This document shows positions 1-11,630 of a stretch of 64,000 nt of DNA, piece after piece (position 1 is the stretch's first letter; every line of letters begins with the position of its first letter). Below the pieces are notes generated by a model, which saw nothing but the letters and a program-made list of their open reading frames with translations, was not told the DNA's origin and did no database searches. The position numbers and the translations under genes were made by a program. Source of the stretch: Castor canadensis (taxonomy: Eukaryota > Chordata > Mammalia > Rodentia > Castoridae); assembly GCF_047511655.1 (NCBI RefSeq), contig NC_133386.1, positions 179,697,146 to 179,761,145 on the forward strand. Direction: 5' to 3'.

Positions 1-437
1 CCTTGCAGTTTTCCCCAGTTTGCTTACATAGTTCTCCTGTTTTTCTAAGGCATAACTCAGAGGATGCCATGGTCCAACAGCATCTGTGAGAGACCCTATG
101 GTTACAGTCATCACACCACATTGAAATGAGCTCATTGTATATCTTCAATCAGATGCTAATGTCTATATCCCCTGCTCATACAATAGCGGCCTGGCACAAA
201 ACAGTTGCTTGATTTAAAAAAAAAAAAACAAAAAACCACAGTTACTAAACTATTGAATTAATGTCAAACACACCCAGCAACCCCTTAGAGAAGCTATAGT
301 GACATTGGGAGAAACGACACAAGGAAGAACTCAGCAGATGTGTGGAGCAGCAGCTCTCATTTCTCCTACAGTGGGACTACCTGGCCTTCATCCCCACCTC
401 TGACCCTCCACTGTTCTTCACCCAGGTGAAGCACTTT

Positions 438-513
438 GGTGGTCCTGGGCTTTGAACTCATGCCTCACACTTGCTAGGCAGGCGCTGTACCACTCAAGCC
501 CCTCCCCCAGCCC
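438..513 (-). repeat. ID/tRNA-type SINE, antisense
   Basis: On the minus strand this reads as the tRNA-related unit seen many times in the window: a box-A-like GGCT..GGCTCAAGTGGTA part, CTTGCCTAGCAAG in the middle, then GAGTTCAAA. It is a short single-unit copy with no obvious long A-tail, so it is probably old or 5'/3' trimmed. Confidence 0.75.
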
Positions 514-784
514 ACCCACGTGAAGCACATTGAATGGGGAAAATCCCCACTAAGCTGTCAATAAGTATTAGCTCTTCTCAGTACACAGGCCTTCAATCTG
601 CCACTAAATCTTTCCCCAGTTCTAGAAACAAAATTACCTTTTCCTTTCTGTTAAGATTTTTGTTCCCTTTCTGGACCCCGATTCAAAAGTGTGACATAGA
701 TTTTGAGCCTGGGAGAGGGGGAGCTTGGTCCAGAAGAGCACTAATAGAAACACCTGGGGAAATGTTTATGGTTTAACTCTAGTG

Positions 785-900
785 GATTTCTTCCATTCTG
801 TCTTCCAATTCACTAACTCTCTCTTCAGCTGTGTCTAGTGCACCATTTAACTCATCCATTGACATTTTTATTTCAGTAGTCACATTTTTGACCAGTCAGG
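785..900 (-). repeat. Old L1 fragment, antisense
   Basis: The words 'ttcca..caattcactaactctctcttcagctgtgtc' (in pieces) and 'atccattgacatttttatttc' resemble the antisense of an L1 ORF1-region segment as I remember it. The copy is diverged and has no open frame. Assigned by recall only. Confidence 0.4.
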
Positions 901-1139
901 TTTCTACCTTGTTGTTTGTATCATACCCACTGGAATACATTTCATAATCTCTTTGTTTTATGGGTCCTGATCTTCCTTTTAACCACTTGAACAATGTTAG
1001 TATCCTTACTTTTCAAATTGATGTATTCATTATTTCTTATTCACCAGGAATGTATTCTCCTGTTTGTTGAATGTGTGTTTTATAATATAAAAATCCTAAA
1101 AAAAACTACCCAAATTGGCTTACTCCTGGCTTCATCTGG

Positions 1140-1290
1140 TATTACTCTCCCTCTTGCTTACTCCTCCTACCCAGATACACTAACCTCCTGGTTACTTTCC
1201 GTTAAGCTTCTGCCTTAGAGCCTCTGCATTTGCTGTTCCTTTTGCCTGAAACTCTTTTCCCACTCACCCTCTCACCACCTCTTTTTGCGG
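1140..1290 (-). repeat. L2-like fragment
   Basis: This stretch contains the phrase pattern 'cctctgcatttgctgttccttttgcctg..actcttttccc', which is typical of antisense L2 copies in mammals. It is short, diverged and non-coding. Confidence 0.5.
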
Positions 1291-1762
1291 GGCTCCCTGG
1301 ATGATATTTTAAATTGTGACATCCTCCTCCACAATTTCCTAACTCTAGGGTTTTGAAATCTGGTATCCTGCCTTTCTACACACTGGAGCTGGTAGCGGAG
1401 GGGATTCCCAGGTGTGCTCCATATGTCATGGGACTGTAAGTTTGGAGAGGCCACCATATGTGACCTTTCTCCTGAAATCTGCAATCTTCCCCCATGGGGA
1501 TGAGAACACCTATGTGGGAGGCATCCCTACTGACAGACAAGAATTGTATCTGTCGTGAAGGCTGAAATAGAAGAAGGCCTCCAATGTACTGGCTTAGTAA
1601 AGTGAGACTGCCTCCCGTTTTATCTAGAGTTCACTGCTTCCAGAATTAGGACATGCCCTTCAACCCCAAAATCTTGGCAGGCACCTACCACAAAAAGCCT
1701 GGCTTTTCTGGAAATGTCTAATCCTTTGGGGAGGTAACTTTTATTATTTTTGAATGAGCCTT

Positions 1763-2435
1763 GCATTACTCAGGGTTCTCCAGAGAAACAGAATCACTAA
1801 GGTGCACACACACACACACACTTTATTATAAGGAATTAACTCATGCAATTGTGAAGATCTAAAACTCCCATGATCTGCTCTCTGCAAGCTGGAAATCAGC
1901 TTTCTGATTCAGAAAGCTGGTGCCGAGCTGGATAGCCACAGAGCTAGGGAGTTGATGGTGTAACTTCAAGTCTCTGAGTCTGAAAGCCTGAGAATCAGGA
2001 GCACTGAGGGCAGGGAAAGATTGATGTGTGAGCCAGGCACCGGTGGTTGAAATCGGGAGGATCATGGATTTGAGTGCAGGCAAATAGTTCATGAGACCCC
2101 ATCTCCAAAATAACCAGCACAAAATGGACTGGAGGTGTGGCTCAAGCAGAAGAACACCTGCTTTGCAAGCATGAAGCCCTGAGTTCAAACTCCAGTCCCA
2201 CCAAAAAATAAACAAGTAAATAAAATGACGTTCCAGCCCAAGCAGTCAGTAACCTTCCCCTCATTTCCTGTTCATTCAGACCCTCCACAGACTGGATGAT
2301 GTCCACCCATCCCATGCTAATCTCCAAAAAGACCCTCAGAGACGTGATTTCTGATGCAGAAATCATACTAACCCAGGAATCTGGGCATCCCATGTCCCAG
2401 GCCAGTTGGCACATAAAAGTATCCATCATAAACGG
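1763..2435 (-). mobile_element. Ancient LTR-like repeat (MLT2/MaLR-like), split by a SINE
   Basis: The left part begins 'actcagggttctccagag', continues 'aaacagaatcac', then a CA tract, then 'tttattataaggaatt'. The right part (from 2219) holds 'ctccacagactggatgatg', 'ccctcagagacgtgat', 'tctgggcatcccatg' and 'cacataaaagtatccatc'. Together they follow the order of a common eutherian LTR-like repeat that I remember. A dimeric SINE at 2031-2218 interrupts it, so the two arms belong to one older element. The family name is uncertain. The short open frames here are repeat-derived and not genes. Confidence 0.6.
2031..2218 (+). repeat. Dimeric SINE (B1-like arm plus ID arm) inserted in LTR-like repeat
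   Basis: The left arm 'aggcaccggtgg..gaggatcatgg..gcaaatagttcatgagaccc' is joined to a right arm 'ctggaggtgtggctcaagc..ctttgcaagcatgaagccctgagttcaaactccagt', followed by an A-rich tail with 'aaataaacaagtaaata'. The same head-to-tail architecture recurs at 6.7, 9.7 and 20.3 kb. It interrupts the LTR-like repeat around it, so it is the younger of the two. Confidence 0.85.
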
Positions 2436-2437
2436 GA

Positions 2438-2522
2438 GACATGTCTCAAGTGGTAGACTGCATGCCTGGCAAGCATAAACCCCTGAGTTCAAATCCTAGT
2501 ACAGCCAAACAAACAAACAAAA
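2438..2522 (+). repeat. ID-type SINE, monomer
   Basis: Contains 'tctcaagtggtagactgc', 'tgcctggcaagcataaac' and 'tgagttcaaatcctagtac', then a (CAAA)n tail. It sits immediately at the 3' end of the LTR-like repeat, suggesting insertion at its border. Confidence 0.8.
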
Positions 2523-3936
2523 AACTAACTATCATGGACCCAAATCCCTTTTATCCCTCAGCACACTTACACCTCATAAAAATGGCTGGCAGGAGCCAGG
2601 GGCTTGTCCACTAAGTCCTTCCCAAGAATTGTGAGAATGAGTCCAGCGTGGTTGTCGCCAGCCATTCTCTCTACCACCAGGTGCACAGGGAGGGAAGCTA
2701 GTGGGATCAATACCACTTCTGCCCATTGCTCTCTGAATCCTGCAGGGGGCAGCTGGACACAGGCTGAGGATCTGAACACCAAGCTCAGTGGCTAAGGGAA
2801 CAGCGTTCCAGGCTGCTGTGTCCTTAGGTACAGTGGCGCTCACAGTCAGGGCCGCTTGGCTGGCTCAGGCGTCGTGATCCTCACATCTGCTGGTCACAGA
2901 GGACGGAGAGGTGATGGAGCCTGTAACCTGCACTGGCCAGTGTGGTAGCCACTGACCATCTGCCTGTTGACATTTACATTTAAATTCACTAAAATGGAAT
3001 ACAATTTACAGTTTGGTCCATCAGCTGCACTGGCCACACTTTTAGTGCTCAATTTCTAGTCACAGTGTCCACTGTGTGGGACAGTGCACATATGAAATTG
3101 GAGAGCCCATAGATAGCACTGTCCTAGACAATGTCCACCCTAGCACCATGCACATTACATCCCAAATCCCAGAGTCTGCAGTGGAACTCGCCCTGGAGAG
3201 TGCTCTGTCCAAAGCCCCAAAGCCCCAAAGCCTGGGCCTCTTGAAGCCACCTTTCCTCAATTCCTTCTTGAGAAATAATGATTTCCTCTCCTGGGTAGAC
3301 AGAACTTAGGGTTCAGGTATCCAAATGACACTGATGTGAAATGGGACAGGACCTGGTTCTTTTGGCCAAGGAAGCACTTGGACGTGGCAGCAGGTTCAAC
3401 CGCTTGGGCTCCTTGGGGCCTCTGTGCCTTTGACTATGCTGTCACCTCTTTCCTCACATCTACTTACCAAACAAGTAGCATGTACCAAGGCTGTAGGTGC
3501 TGCCCACCTGCCTCGGCATCCACGTCTACCTGCCAGCAGGCGGATGTCTGGCTCTTGGCCCACAGTTGGCCTTTGCACAGATGGATGGTGTGGGAGACTT
3601 AATGGTCCCAGGAGCAGCCCTCAGTCATCAACAGATGAGGTACCCCCCGGAGTGACATCACCCTGAGGCACATTTCTTTTTTCCAGAATCCTTTAGAGGA
3701 TGGAGCTTTGATGGCTGGAGGCAACTGTCCTGACTGGGCCTCCTTCACCAACTTTCTCCACTTCCCTGTCTTACTCTCCTTTCCCTGTCAGAGTTTTATC
3801 AGGCCTTTCCCAAATTAATTATTTGCACAAACTATAAGAATTTTCTTCAGGACTAACCCAAGCCAAGACAAGGGCCTTCTGTGTACCAGACACAGTGCTG
3901 AGCACAGAGGCAAAGAGATGTTTAAAAACCAATGAA
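2523..3936. other. No feature recognised
   Basis: This stretch is non-repetitive in appearance. It has only short chance open frames, no CpG island and no convincing splice-site pair. Confidence 0.5.
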
Positions 3937-3938
3937 CT

Positions 3939-4030
3939 TGCTGAGGGGGTGTGGTTCAAGTGGTAGAGCTCCAGCCTAGCAAGCATGAGGCCTTAAGTTC
4001 AAACCCTAGTATCACCATAAACAAAAACCA
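3939..4030 (+). repeat. ID-type SINE, monomer
   Basis: 'tgctgagggggtgtggttca', 'agtggtagagctccagcc', 'tagcaagcatgaggcctt' and 'agttcaaaccctagtatc' appear in order, followed by an A-rich tail. It keeps the tRNA-like internal promoter layout. Confidence 0.85.
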
Positions 4031-5970
4031 GTGAACTCAGTTCCTTCCTCATGAGTTTGTAGCAAAATGGGTGGAAAAGAGGTGATTAGCAGCCTGGGGA
4101 CAAGGGACATTTAAGGAGCCCCTCCCCACAAGACACCAGCATGGCCTGGGATGGATAGGGTAGGAGCTGCTGTAGGGGGAGGAAGGGGCTAGTAGAGCAG
4201 ATGGACAAGGGAGAGATGGGGCTCCAGACAGAAGCATACCTACACGTAAGAAACAGGGAGCCACCAGCTTCTTGCAGGCTGGGACCACTAGGTGGGGATG
4301 TGGAGAATGGACTGGTGAGGTCACAGGAGGAAATGCCAGGTACCCACCCAGGAGACTGGAGCACTGACGAGGAGAGAAAGCCTGGAGTGGGTGGGGCCCA
4401 GGCACTGGGGATGGGCAGAAGATGAAGGGACAAATGAGGCTTGATGAAGGACAGTTGCCAGCACCTGACTGAAGGACAGTGACCAGTTAGACAGGAAGCC
4501 GAGGGAGATGCAGGTTTCAAGCTGACTCCCAGGTTTCTGGCTTAGGAATGGTGCTGCCATTCCCAAAACACAAACACAGCAGGAATGAGTATGAGGAAAG
4601 ATGATGGCTTTAATTCTGAACGTGACCTTGAGTGCCTGTAGGTCACTAGTTCTCAAATCAGGCAGCCCTGATTTGTAGTGTTTGCCACTTCCAATGGTGT
4701 AAATAATTCCACCATGACCTGTTCCAAGTTTCCAATCTGACATCACTAAACATCCGAACACAGACTTAGGAAGAGACTCAATTGTCTCTTACAGGCAGTG
4801 TAGATGGGGTCCAGGTGACTCTAGTGCATGCCTGGGTGCCCTACAACCTCTGCCCTGGGCTAGTGGAATGAGCTGATCTAGTTAAGCAGGTAGAATCTAA
4901 AGCGCAAAAGAGAACCCAAATGCAGCACAGGCTTGGGAGACCTCAGCACAGATCGCAAACACCTGCCAGGTAACAGGGAATGCAAAACTGAGTAAGACTT
5001 GGTCCCTCCCCCAAAAAGCTTGCAGTTATATGGGAAGAAGAATAAGCCAATGATTGATCAAAGCAGAAGGAAGTCATGGTGCAGGTTGTTGGGGGGACCC
5101 AAAGGGGAGGAGACTCTACCATCTGGGTGAGAGAAGGCCCTTGGAGGAGATGGCAGCAGCTGAGTCTTTGAATTTAGCAGGTGGAGATGAGAGAAGCCAA
5201 TGTCACCACAGAAGGGAAAGCCAAGTAGAGGACACAAGGACATGAGTGCAGGTGCCTGTGGCTGAGCAGCTAATGGGAGGTGTGCACAGCACTGTGATGG
5301 GTGGTGAGACCAGCACAGTCAGGTAAGAAGGATCTCGGCTCAGAGCTGAGGAATCTGAACTTAATTTCGAAGCACAAAGAACTCCCTTGATAATGTGAAG
5401 CCATTGGGAGTTACCTGGCCTCCAGGCACAGCTCTCCCAGCTCCCAGTTCAGGACACTTGGCCTGATCAAAGAGGTGACTTTTCGGCTAATTATTATATC
5501 ATCCAGTTCAAGGTGGTCACTTTAAGAACAATGTTCAATTAGCCAAGGTTCTTCCCTTTCCCTTCTCCTTCCCCTGTCTTACTTTTCAGCTGGCACTCAG
5601 GTGAGGAGTGACACAGGAGGAGGAAGAAGCTGAGGGGAGTTGCCCAGTGCCACCCTCTGCCTTTGCATCATGTGCAGGGAGGGGGTCTGGACCTCCCAGG
5701 AAGAACCCAGCTTTTGTCGCTGACAACTGTGTTCTTTGCCATCCATTGCCTTGTCCAAACTCCTGGCCCCTTTATCCCTGAACTGCTATTTCCTCTTGCT
5801 GTCTGGAAGGGGTCAACCCTGACAGCAGAGCTCCCTTCCCTTTTCAGTGAGCTTAGTCTGGGCAGTGTCTCCCTCTCCATCCCTATACCAGTGAGTGTTG
5901 TGGCCTAGCATTCATGGTGGAATGCTGCAGCAGAAAGGGGATGGAAAGAAGCAAATTATTGAAAGGGAGT
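4031..5970. other. No gene recognised; low-repeat stretch
   Basis: The open frames on both strands near 4.05-4.76 kb overlap one another in several frames. They show no domain, no CpG island and no splice context, so they are treated as chance. No transposon could be named here. Confidence 0.5.
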
Positions 5971-5972
5971 AT

Positions 5973-6390
5973 GTGCTAGTCAACTTTGCAGTACTACAGT
6001 AAGATATCCAAGGCTGCTCTCTTGTAAAGAGGAAAAGGTTTATTTAGCTCACAGTTTGGGAGGCTCAAAGTACAAGATTGAGTGGGTAGCCTTGGGCTGG
6101 CCTCCAGTGACAGGCACCGGTACAAACAAAGGGTCACACCTCAAACCGGACCAGCGAGAAAGAGAACAGACAGACCTAAGCTTGCTCCTTTTATAATAAT
6201 TCTCTTGAAAGAACTCAAGGAACCCCATGAAAACTATCGAGAGGTGGCGAGGAAATTTATTATGGCCCCATTGTCCTCAGGACCTCCTACTGGGCCCCAC
6301 CTCTTAAAGGTTCTATTACCTGCCAGCTGTGCCACACTGTGGACGAAGCCTGCACATATGGGCACTCAATACCCAAACCATAGCAGGAAA
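5973..6390 (-). mobile_element. MaLR-like solo LTR, antisense
   Basis: On the plus strand it runs 'gctagtcaactttgcagtac', 'gaggaaaaggtttatttagc' and 'tcacagtttgggaggct', ending near 'cccaaaccatagcagg'. Read in reverse, this matches the layout of the copies at 7.83 and 22.1 kb: a start near 'ggtttgg(g)tat', AATAAA-like polyadenylation close to the 3' end and a terminus near 'ctgactaacac'. No internal retroviral coding sequence is attached, so it is a solo LTR. The exact family cannot be fixed by eye. Confidence 0.55.
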
Positions 6391-6439
6391 CATCAGAGTA
6401 TGCTAAAACCACTTTCCTGATTGCATTCATGTGTGTATT

Positions 6440-6600
6440 CACTATCCCCATTTCACTGATAACATGGAAACCTCCTCAGGACCAGGCCCTGTCTTGTTTA
6501 ATATGTATCTCCCCTGCCTAGGAGAGTGCCTGGTTCATGGTAGGTACTCCATACATGCTGTTGAATAAGTGAATGAATACATGAAATAATTAAATCTGAA
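6440..6600 (+). repeat. L2-like 3' end fragment
   Basis: 'agtgcctggttcatggtagg' followed by 'tactccatacatgctgttg' and 'aataagtgaatgaataca' is the usual look of an L2 3' end. It is diverged and non-coding. Confidence 0.5.
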
Positions 6601-6703
6601 CTTGGAAAGTTAAGCTGTAGATGTGGGGACAAGGGCCTGGACTTAGGTTATGGACTAAGCAAGTGGGACAGAGAAGAGAGAGTTTCATTAAGAATAATTG
6701 GGG

Positions 6704-6885
6704 GCTGCACATGGTGGTCATACCTGTAATCCCAGCTACTCAGGAGACAGAATTGGGAAGATCATGGTCCAAGGCCAGCCTGGGCAAATTTAACGTAAGA
6801 TTATCTAGCTCAAGTGATAGAGCACTTGCCTAGCAAATGCAAGGTCCTGAGTTCAATCCCCAGTACAGAAAAAAAGAAAGAGAAT
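6704..6885 (+). repeat. Dimeric SINE (B1-like plus ID)
   Basis: The left arm has 'catacctgtaatcccagct', 'actcaggagacagaattgg' and 'aaggccagcctgggcaaat'. The right arm has 'agctcaagtgatagagcac', 'ttgcctagcaaatgcaagg' and 'agttcaatccccagtac', then an A-rich tail. It lies directly upstream of an L1 3' segment. Confidence 0.85.
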
Positions 6886-6889
6886 AATT

Positions 6890-8245
6890 GAGGCATAGAC
6901 AGAAAAATCCAAAATGGACTTCACCAAAATTAGTAACTTTGGTGCACAAAAGAAGCTATCAACAGAGCAAAAAGACAACCAATAGAATGGGAGAAAATTA
7001 TTTATCTGATAAGGAATTACTATGCAGATTTTTTTTAAAAACTCAGAAACAAAAAAACACCTTATCTAATTCAAAAATAGGCAAAGAAATTGAATTGATA
7101 ATTAAATTAATACATCTCTAATGAAGACCTTGAAATGGTAAATAAGCACATCAAAAAATTGCTCAATCTCAACCAACAATTGGAGAAACGTGAATGGAAA
7201 CCACCAATGGGATACCACGTCCCACTCATTAGGATGGCTTTTATAAAACCACAAAAAAAACACAAAAAAAACCCCAAAAACAGAAAACAAGTGTTGGCGA
7301 GAATGTTGAGAAATCAGAACCCTGTGCATGGCTTGTAGGAATTTAAAATGGTGCAGCTGCTGTGGAAATCAGTACAGTAGGTTTTCCAAAAAACACTACA
7401 CAGAATTAACAGCAATTCCTCTTTAGAATTTCGTTTCCATAAGAACTGAAGCAGGGGCTCAGATAGATAATCGTGCATCAGCTGAAAGGTGAAAACAACC
7501 CATGTGTCCATGAAAAGATGAACAAACAAAATGAGAGATATACACACAGTGGAACGTTCTTCCGACTTCTCAAGGAAGGGTGTTATGACGCCTGCTACAA
7601 CATGGATGAAACTTGATGACTAAGTGAAATAATCCAGACACAACAGAACTGTTACTGTCTGATTCAACTTAGTGAGCCATCTACGGTTGTCAAACTCGTA
7701 GACACGGAGAGTGGAATAGAGGATGCCAGGGCTGGGGGAAGGGAACAGAGTTATTGTTCAGTGGGATGATGAGACGGTGCTGAGGATGGGTGGCAGTGAT
7801 TCCACAATAATGTAAATATGTGTAATGTCTCTGCTATAGCTTGGGTATGAAATGTCCCTGCAGTGTTGAAAACTTAGTCCTCAGCTGGTGATGCTACTTT
7901 GGGAGGCTCTAGAAACTTGAGGAGGCAGAGCTTAGCTGGAGGAAGTAGGTAACGGGGCGTGTGTCCTGGGAAGATGTACCTTACCCCATCCCTTTCCCGA
8001 CATGCTTTCTGCTACTTTGCTCTCTTACCTGCTTTCCGCCATGGTGCTCTGCTTCACCATGGTCTAGAAGCAACAGAGCACAGGGACCCCAGACTGAAAA
8101 CTCAGAAACCATGAACCAAATAAATCTTCCCTCCTTTGTTTAGCAGGTATTTTGTCACATCAGTGAAAAAACTGACACTGTCATTGAACTATATGCTTAT
8201 AAATGGCTAAGAAAGTAAATTTTGTGTTAGGCATATATTTTACAG
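6890..8245 (+). mobile_element. L1 3' end (ORF2 tail and 3' UTR), split by an LTR
   Basis: The segment starts in the ORF2 C-terminal region ('aagaagctatcaacagagca', 'agacaaccaatagaatggg', 'gcacatcaaaaaattgctc', 'gataccacgtcccactcatt'). It continues through the 3' UTR ('tgtccatgaaaagatgaac', 'acatggatgaaacttgatg') to 7832. The L1 text resumes after the LTR at 8180 ('atggctaagaaagtaaattt', 'tgtgttaggcatatatttta'). The reading frame is broken by stops and frameshifts, so it is a dead 5'-truncated copy. Confidence 0.8.
7832..8179 (+). mobile_element. MaLR-like solo LTR inserted in L1
   Basis: 'gctatagcttgggtatgaa' at the 5' end and 'atgaaccaaataaatcttcc' then 'gtgaaaaaactgacac' at the 3' end match the layout of the LTR at 22.1 kb. 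AATAAA lies about 60 bases before the terminus, as expected for LTR polyadenylation. It is flanked by 'tgtct' and 'tgtca', a possible degenerate 5-base target duplication. L1 3' UTR sequence lies on both sides. Confidence 0.6.
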
Positions 8246-9656
8246 AGAGAAACAGAGGAGCAGGAGGGAGAAAGTTCTTCTGACTCTTGGCTGTCACCCA
8301 CTGGACATAGGAGAGGGGAAAACCTAGAATGAGGCTCATATTTTGGGCTTGAGTAACTGGAGAAAAGATGGAGCCACTCACCAAGAAAAGAATTTCCCAG
8401 AAGAAATTCAGGTTTGGGGTTAAAGGTGAGTTCGGTTTTGGACAGGCTGGGTTTGAGCTGCATGGGGCTCCCATGCGCTGATGTGTGTGAGGCAGCTGAC
8501 ACTGTGAAGATGCAGGGACAAGATATCCACAGCATCCACATGGGGGTGGTGGAATGAGAAAGAAAAAAGTGAGAAGAGACCAAGGCCAAGCACAGAGCCC
8601 TCCCACCTGCGTCTGCGTGGAGAAGCCTCCAGGGCCCTTAAGTCTCACGGCCTCAGCCCTCTTTCTCTAGGAAGTCCTCTGCACCCTCACGGAGCAGAGT
8701 GGAGCATTCTGGCCTTCGGGGCCCACCATGCCTTGCCTTCACTTTTGCTCTGCCACCTGTCACACTGCTAGAATGACGTTCTCGTGCATCTGTCTACCCC
8801 TCTTCTGAGCTCCCAGTACCCCCCAACATCGGGGAAGCATTCTAGTCATTGTGAGTCCCTGGTACTTTAGCACAGCGTTCAGTAAAGGTTTGTTGGATGA
8901 GTGAATATCTGAAAGAGTGTTTTTGCCAAGGCATGTAACATAATCCACACTTCTCATCCTTTTGGAAGGAGTCTACTGCTTCTGCTTCTGGGCTTTGGCT
9001 GGTGGTGGGGTTCTTCTTTAGGCTGAGCTGGGCTGTGTACCTTAGTTGAAACAACTCCATTCCACGGCTCTCATTCTCTTCCTGGGACCAGAAAGCTAGC
9101 CCCAAATGTACTTCTTGTGGCAATGCTGGGGGCTCTAGAAAATCATTCAAGCTGAATAATATGAGCCCTTCTTCCAGGTTTCACCATTGGTGGATCAGAG
9201 AATCAGGATATTAGTTGCATGCTCTCTTCCACTGCACAGCTCTGGGAAGATGTCACTTTTGGGTAAACTTAGTTTTGGGTAACCTTAGTGCCACATGCGT
9301 GAACTTTTGGTGAGTCACTTCCTCAAAGACCTTAGTGCACTGCATACCCCTCTGTTGTGCCATTCCACAGGTTCTGCAGCTAGTTGCATACCTGTCTCCT
9401 CTGTTGTTCCAGGAGTTTCTGTTTTACTCATCCAGCTCCCAGAACAGGTGTCAATATCTCTTGAGTGCTGTGACAGCCACCACAACCCCTTCATTCTCTG
9501 ACTTCCTCTACATATGCTTTTGACTCTTTATTTCATCTTCTGAGTATTGTCAGTAGGCTATTATGTTTATAATTCATCATGATAAAGTTACATGACTCAC
9601 TTTTTACCGACTAATAAGACCCTACAAAGTAGTTACCTCAAAAGATTATACTCTTA
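8246..9656. other. No gene recognised; one L2-like patch
   Basis: The minus-strand frames near 8.2-8.6 kb are overlapping chance frames without a domain. An L2-like 3' phrase appears near 8,834-8,910 ('agcacagcgttcagtaaagg'). Nothing else was recognised. Confidence 0.5.
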
Positions 9657-9854
9657 GGCTGGGCATGATAGCACATGCTTGTGATCCTAGCTACTCAGGA
9701 GGCAGAGCTAGAAGTATTGAGACTCAAGGCTGGCCTGGGCAAAAGTGTGAGACTTCATCTGAAAAGTAAACTAAAAAGCAAAAGGGCTGGGGGCATGATT
9801 TAAGTGGTACAGTGCTTGCCTAGCAAGCGTGAGGCCCTGAGTTTCATCCCCAGT

Positions 9855-9857
<3 letters not shown>
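9657..9857 (+). repeat. Dimeric SINE with CA-repeat tail
   Basis: The left arm has 'ggctgggcatgatagcacat', 'gtgatcctagctactcagg' and 'ctggcctgggcaaaagtgtg'. The right arm has 'gggctgggggcatgattta', 'cttgcctagcaagcgtgag' and 'ctgagtttcatccccagt'. Instead of a pure A-tail, the element runs into a (CA)n microsatellite. Confidence 0.88.

Positions 9858-9898
<41 letters not shown>
9858..9898 (+). repeat. (CA)n microsatellite at a SINE tail
   Basis: About twenty uninterrupted CA units directly follow 'cccagtaaaa' of the SINE. It probably arose by mutation and slippage in the A-rich tail. It should be length-polymorphic. Confidence 0.97.
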
Positions 9899-9900
<2 letters not shown>

Positions 9901-11479
9901 TTTACACTTTTATATGCTCATTTCTGGCTCTGAATTCTGAAGGAAGTTTCAAGAACTCTGGCAGGAATGCCATCATGTTCATTTAAATACTCTTGAGAGT
10001 GACAGATCTGTGTCTTGTTAAGGTGGATGGAATTTTTGGAAACAGTGAACAATCATTTGGATCCAAAGCTGGTGACTAAGGTGGGTAGTCAGGCTGGGTC
10101 ATTCTGGGGACAAAAAAAATGAAATATGGTTAAGAAGAAATGAGCCTGAGGTTCTTTCATAGTTTTAAAGCTGTCCCCGAGGACAGCCCACAGGAGCTCC
10201 AGGAGGAAGCAAAGACATGTGAGCACGTCTGCATCTCTGCAGGTGACTACGGTGCGGGGGGGCCACTGGATGATTCTGATTCAAATGAAATTCTGATTTC
10301 ATTTTTCTTAGCTGAGGGTCTTTGTTTTTTAATCTTTTGAGAATCCAATGACCTGTCTCCAGAAAAATGTTCTAAGCTTGTAGTTCACTTATTACTTCAG
10401 GGGTCCACGGACACCAGGTCAAAGGCCTCAGGTTTAATGCAGTAGAGAGTAGCAAGTATGATTTTCTTAGTTTCTTGATTTCTGCCCGCACACACCGTAA
10501 TAAGCACAGCCCAGGAAGGTAACCTAACAGGTCTGTGAAATTTTACACTATCTTCTTCACTCTGAGATCACATTTGTGGTCCAGTACCTCCCCCTGTAGG
10601 GGGACTGCCTTCTCAGAATGCCAATTTGACCTCAGCAAGATTCATGCGTGGGAAGAGCCTCAGGGCTCCACTCAGACTCAGGGTCCTTTGAACCCACAAG
10701 GACCAAGCCAAACCAGCTCAGAGTCCCTTGTGTCTTTCTATTCGGGCCCTGTGTCCCTTCCCTGGCAGCTTGTTTGCTCTGAATTATCAGCCAAGGGCAC
10801 AAAGGTGGAAAACAGTTGGCTGTGATGTGAAGCTGTGCAGCCACAAGAGGGAGCCATGTGTTCTGAAAGGAGTCTGGCTGTGAACGTTCCTCCCACCTTC
10901 ATTCCTCCAACACCTACGCAGGCTCCCCAGTCATAATGTTGGGTGCTGATTGTAGAGATGGGCAAGACGTGGGAATGTTGGGCTCAGATGGGCCACCAGC
11001 CAAGCAGGTTCTCCCCAGACACCTGTCTCTAGGCAGGTGTAATGGGCAGAACACCCAGCACACCTTTGGGGCCCAAGGGTGTCACTCTCAGGCCTTTTTC
11101 AAGGAGTGCTTCATCCATCATTAACCTTTATTTTCTTGGCAAAAGAACCCAAGTACAAAGGGGGAAATGAAGAATCCAGACAGGCAAAGGACACAGTAAC
11201 CACCGCCTTCTCAAAGGTACCCCATCACCATGATAGGGGGATGTAATTCCCACACACAGTTCCTCAGGGAGCTAATAAGCACTAAGGGAGTCTTTCAGGA
11301 AGTATGATAAGGTCGTTTGTATTCATGGGGTGTCTGGGCAGTTGTGTAGAGTGGACAGACACCTCTGGGGTTATGAGCAGTTGCCTAGAAGGAGGAGCAA
11401 GTGGACTGAGCAGGTCCAGAAGGAAAGAGGGAACACCCTGCCCCAGTGTGTGCCCCAAGGATATAGGGGGTGTCCCTTT
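9899..11479. other. No feature recognised
   Basis: This DNA looks single-copy. It has short chance frames on both strands, no CpG island and no named repeat. Confidence 0.45.
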
Positions 11480-11630
11480 TATTCAATGTAGAAATGCCAT
11501 GGCTGGTATTATTCCTGATTTACAGCTGAGGAAACTGAACTCAAAGAATGAAATGACTTCCCTGGGTCTTGTAGCTGGCCTGATGGAGCCAGGATCTGAA
11601 GTCAGGATTGTCTGCCCCAGAAGCTAGTGC
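11480..11630 (-). repeat. MIR SINE, antisense
   Basis: 'gctgaggaaactgaactcaa', 'acttccctgggtcttgtag' and 'gagccaggatctgaagtcag' are the reverse of the MIR core and tRNA-related part. It is an old mammal-wide repeat. Confidence 0.7.

Noticed and set aside
6890-7340. L1 ORF2-like peptides near 6.9-7.3 kb as a live gene
   Set aside because: The frame is broken by stops and shifts and only the 3' end is present, so it is a dead truncated copy.
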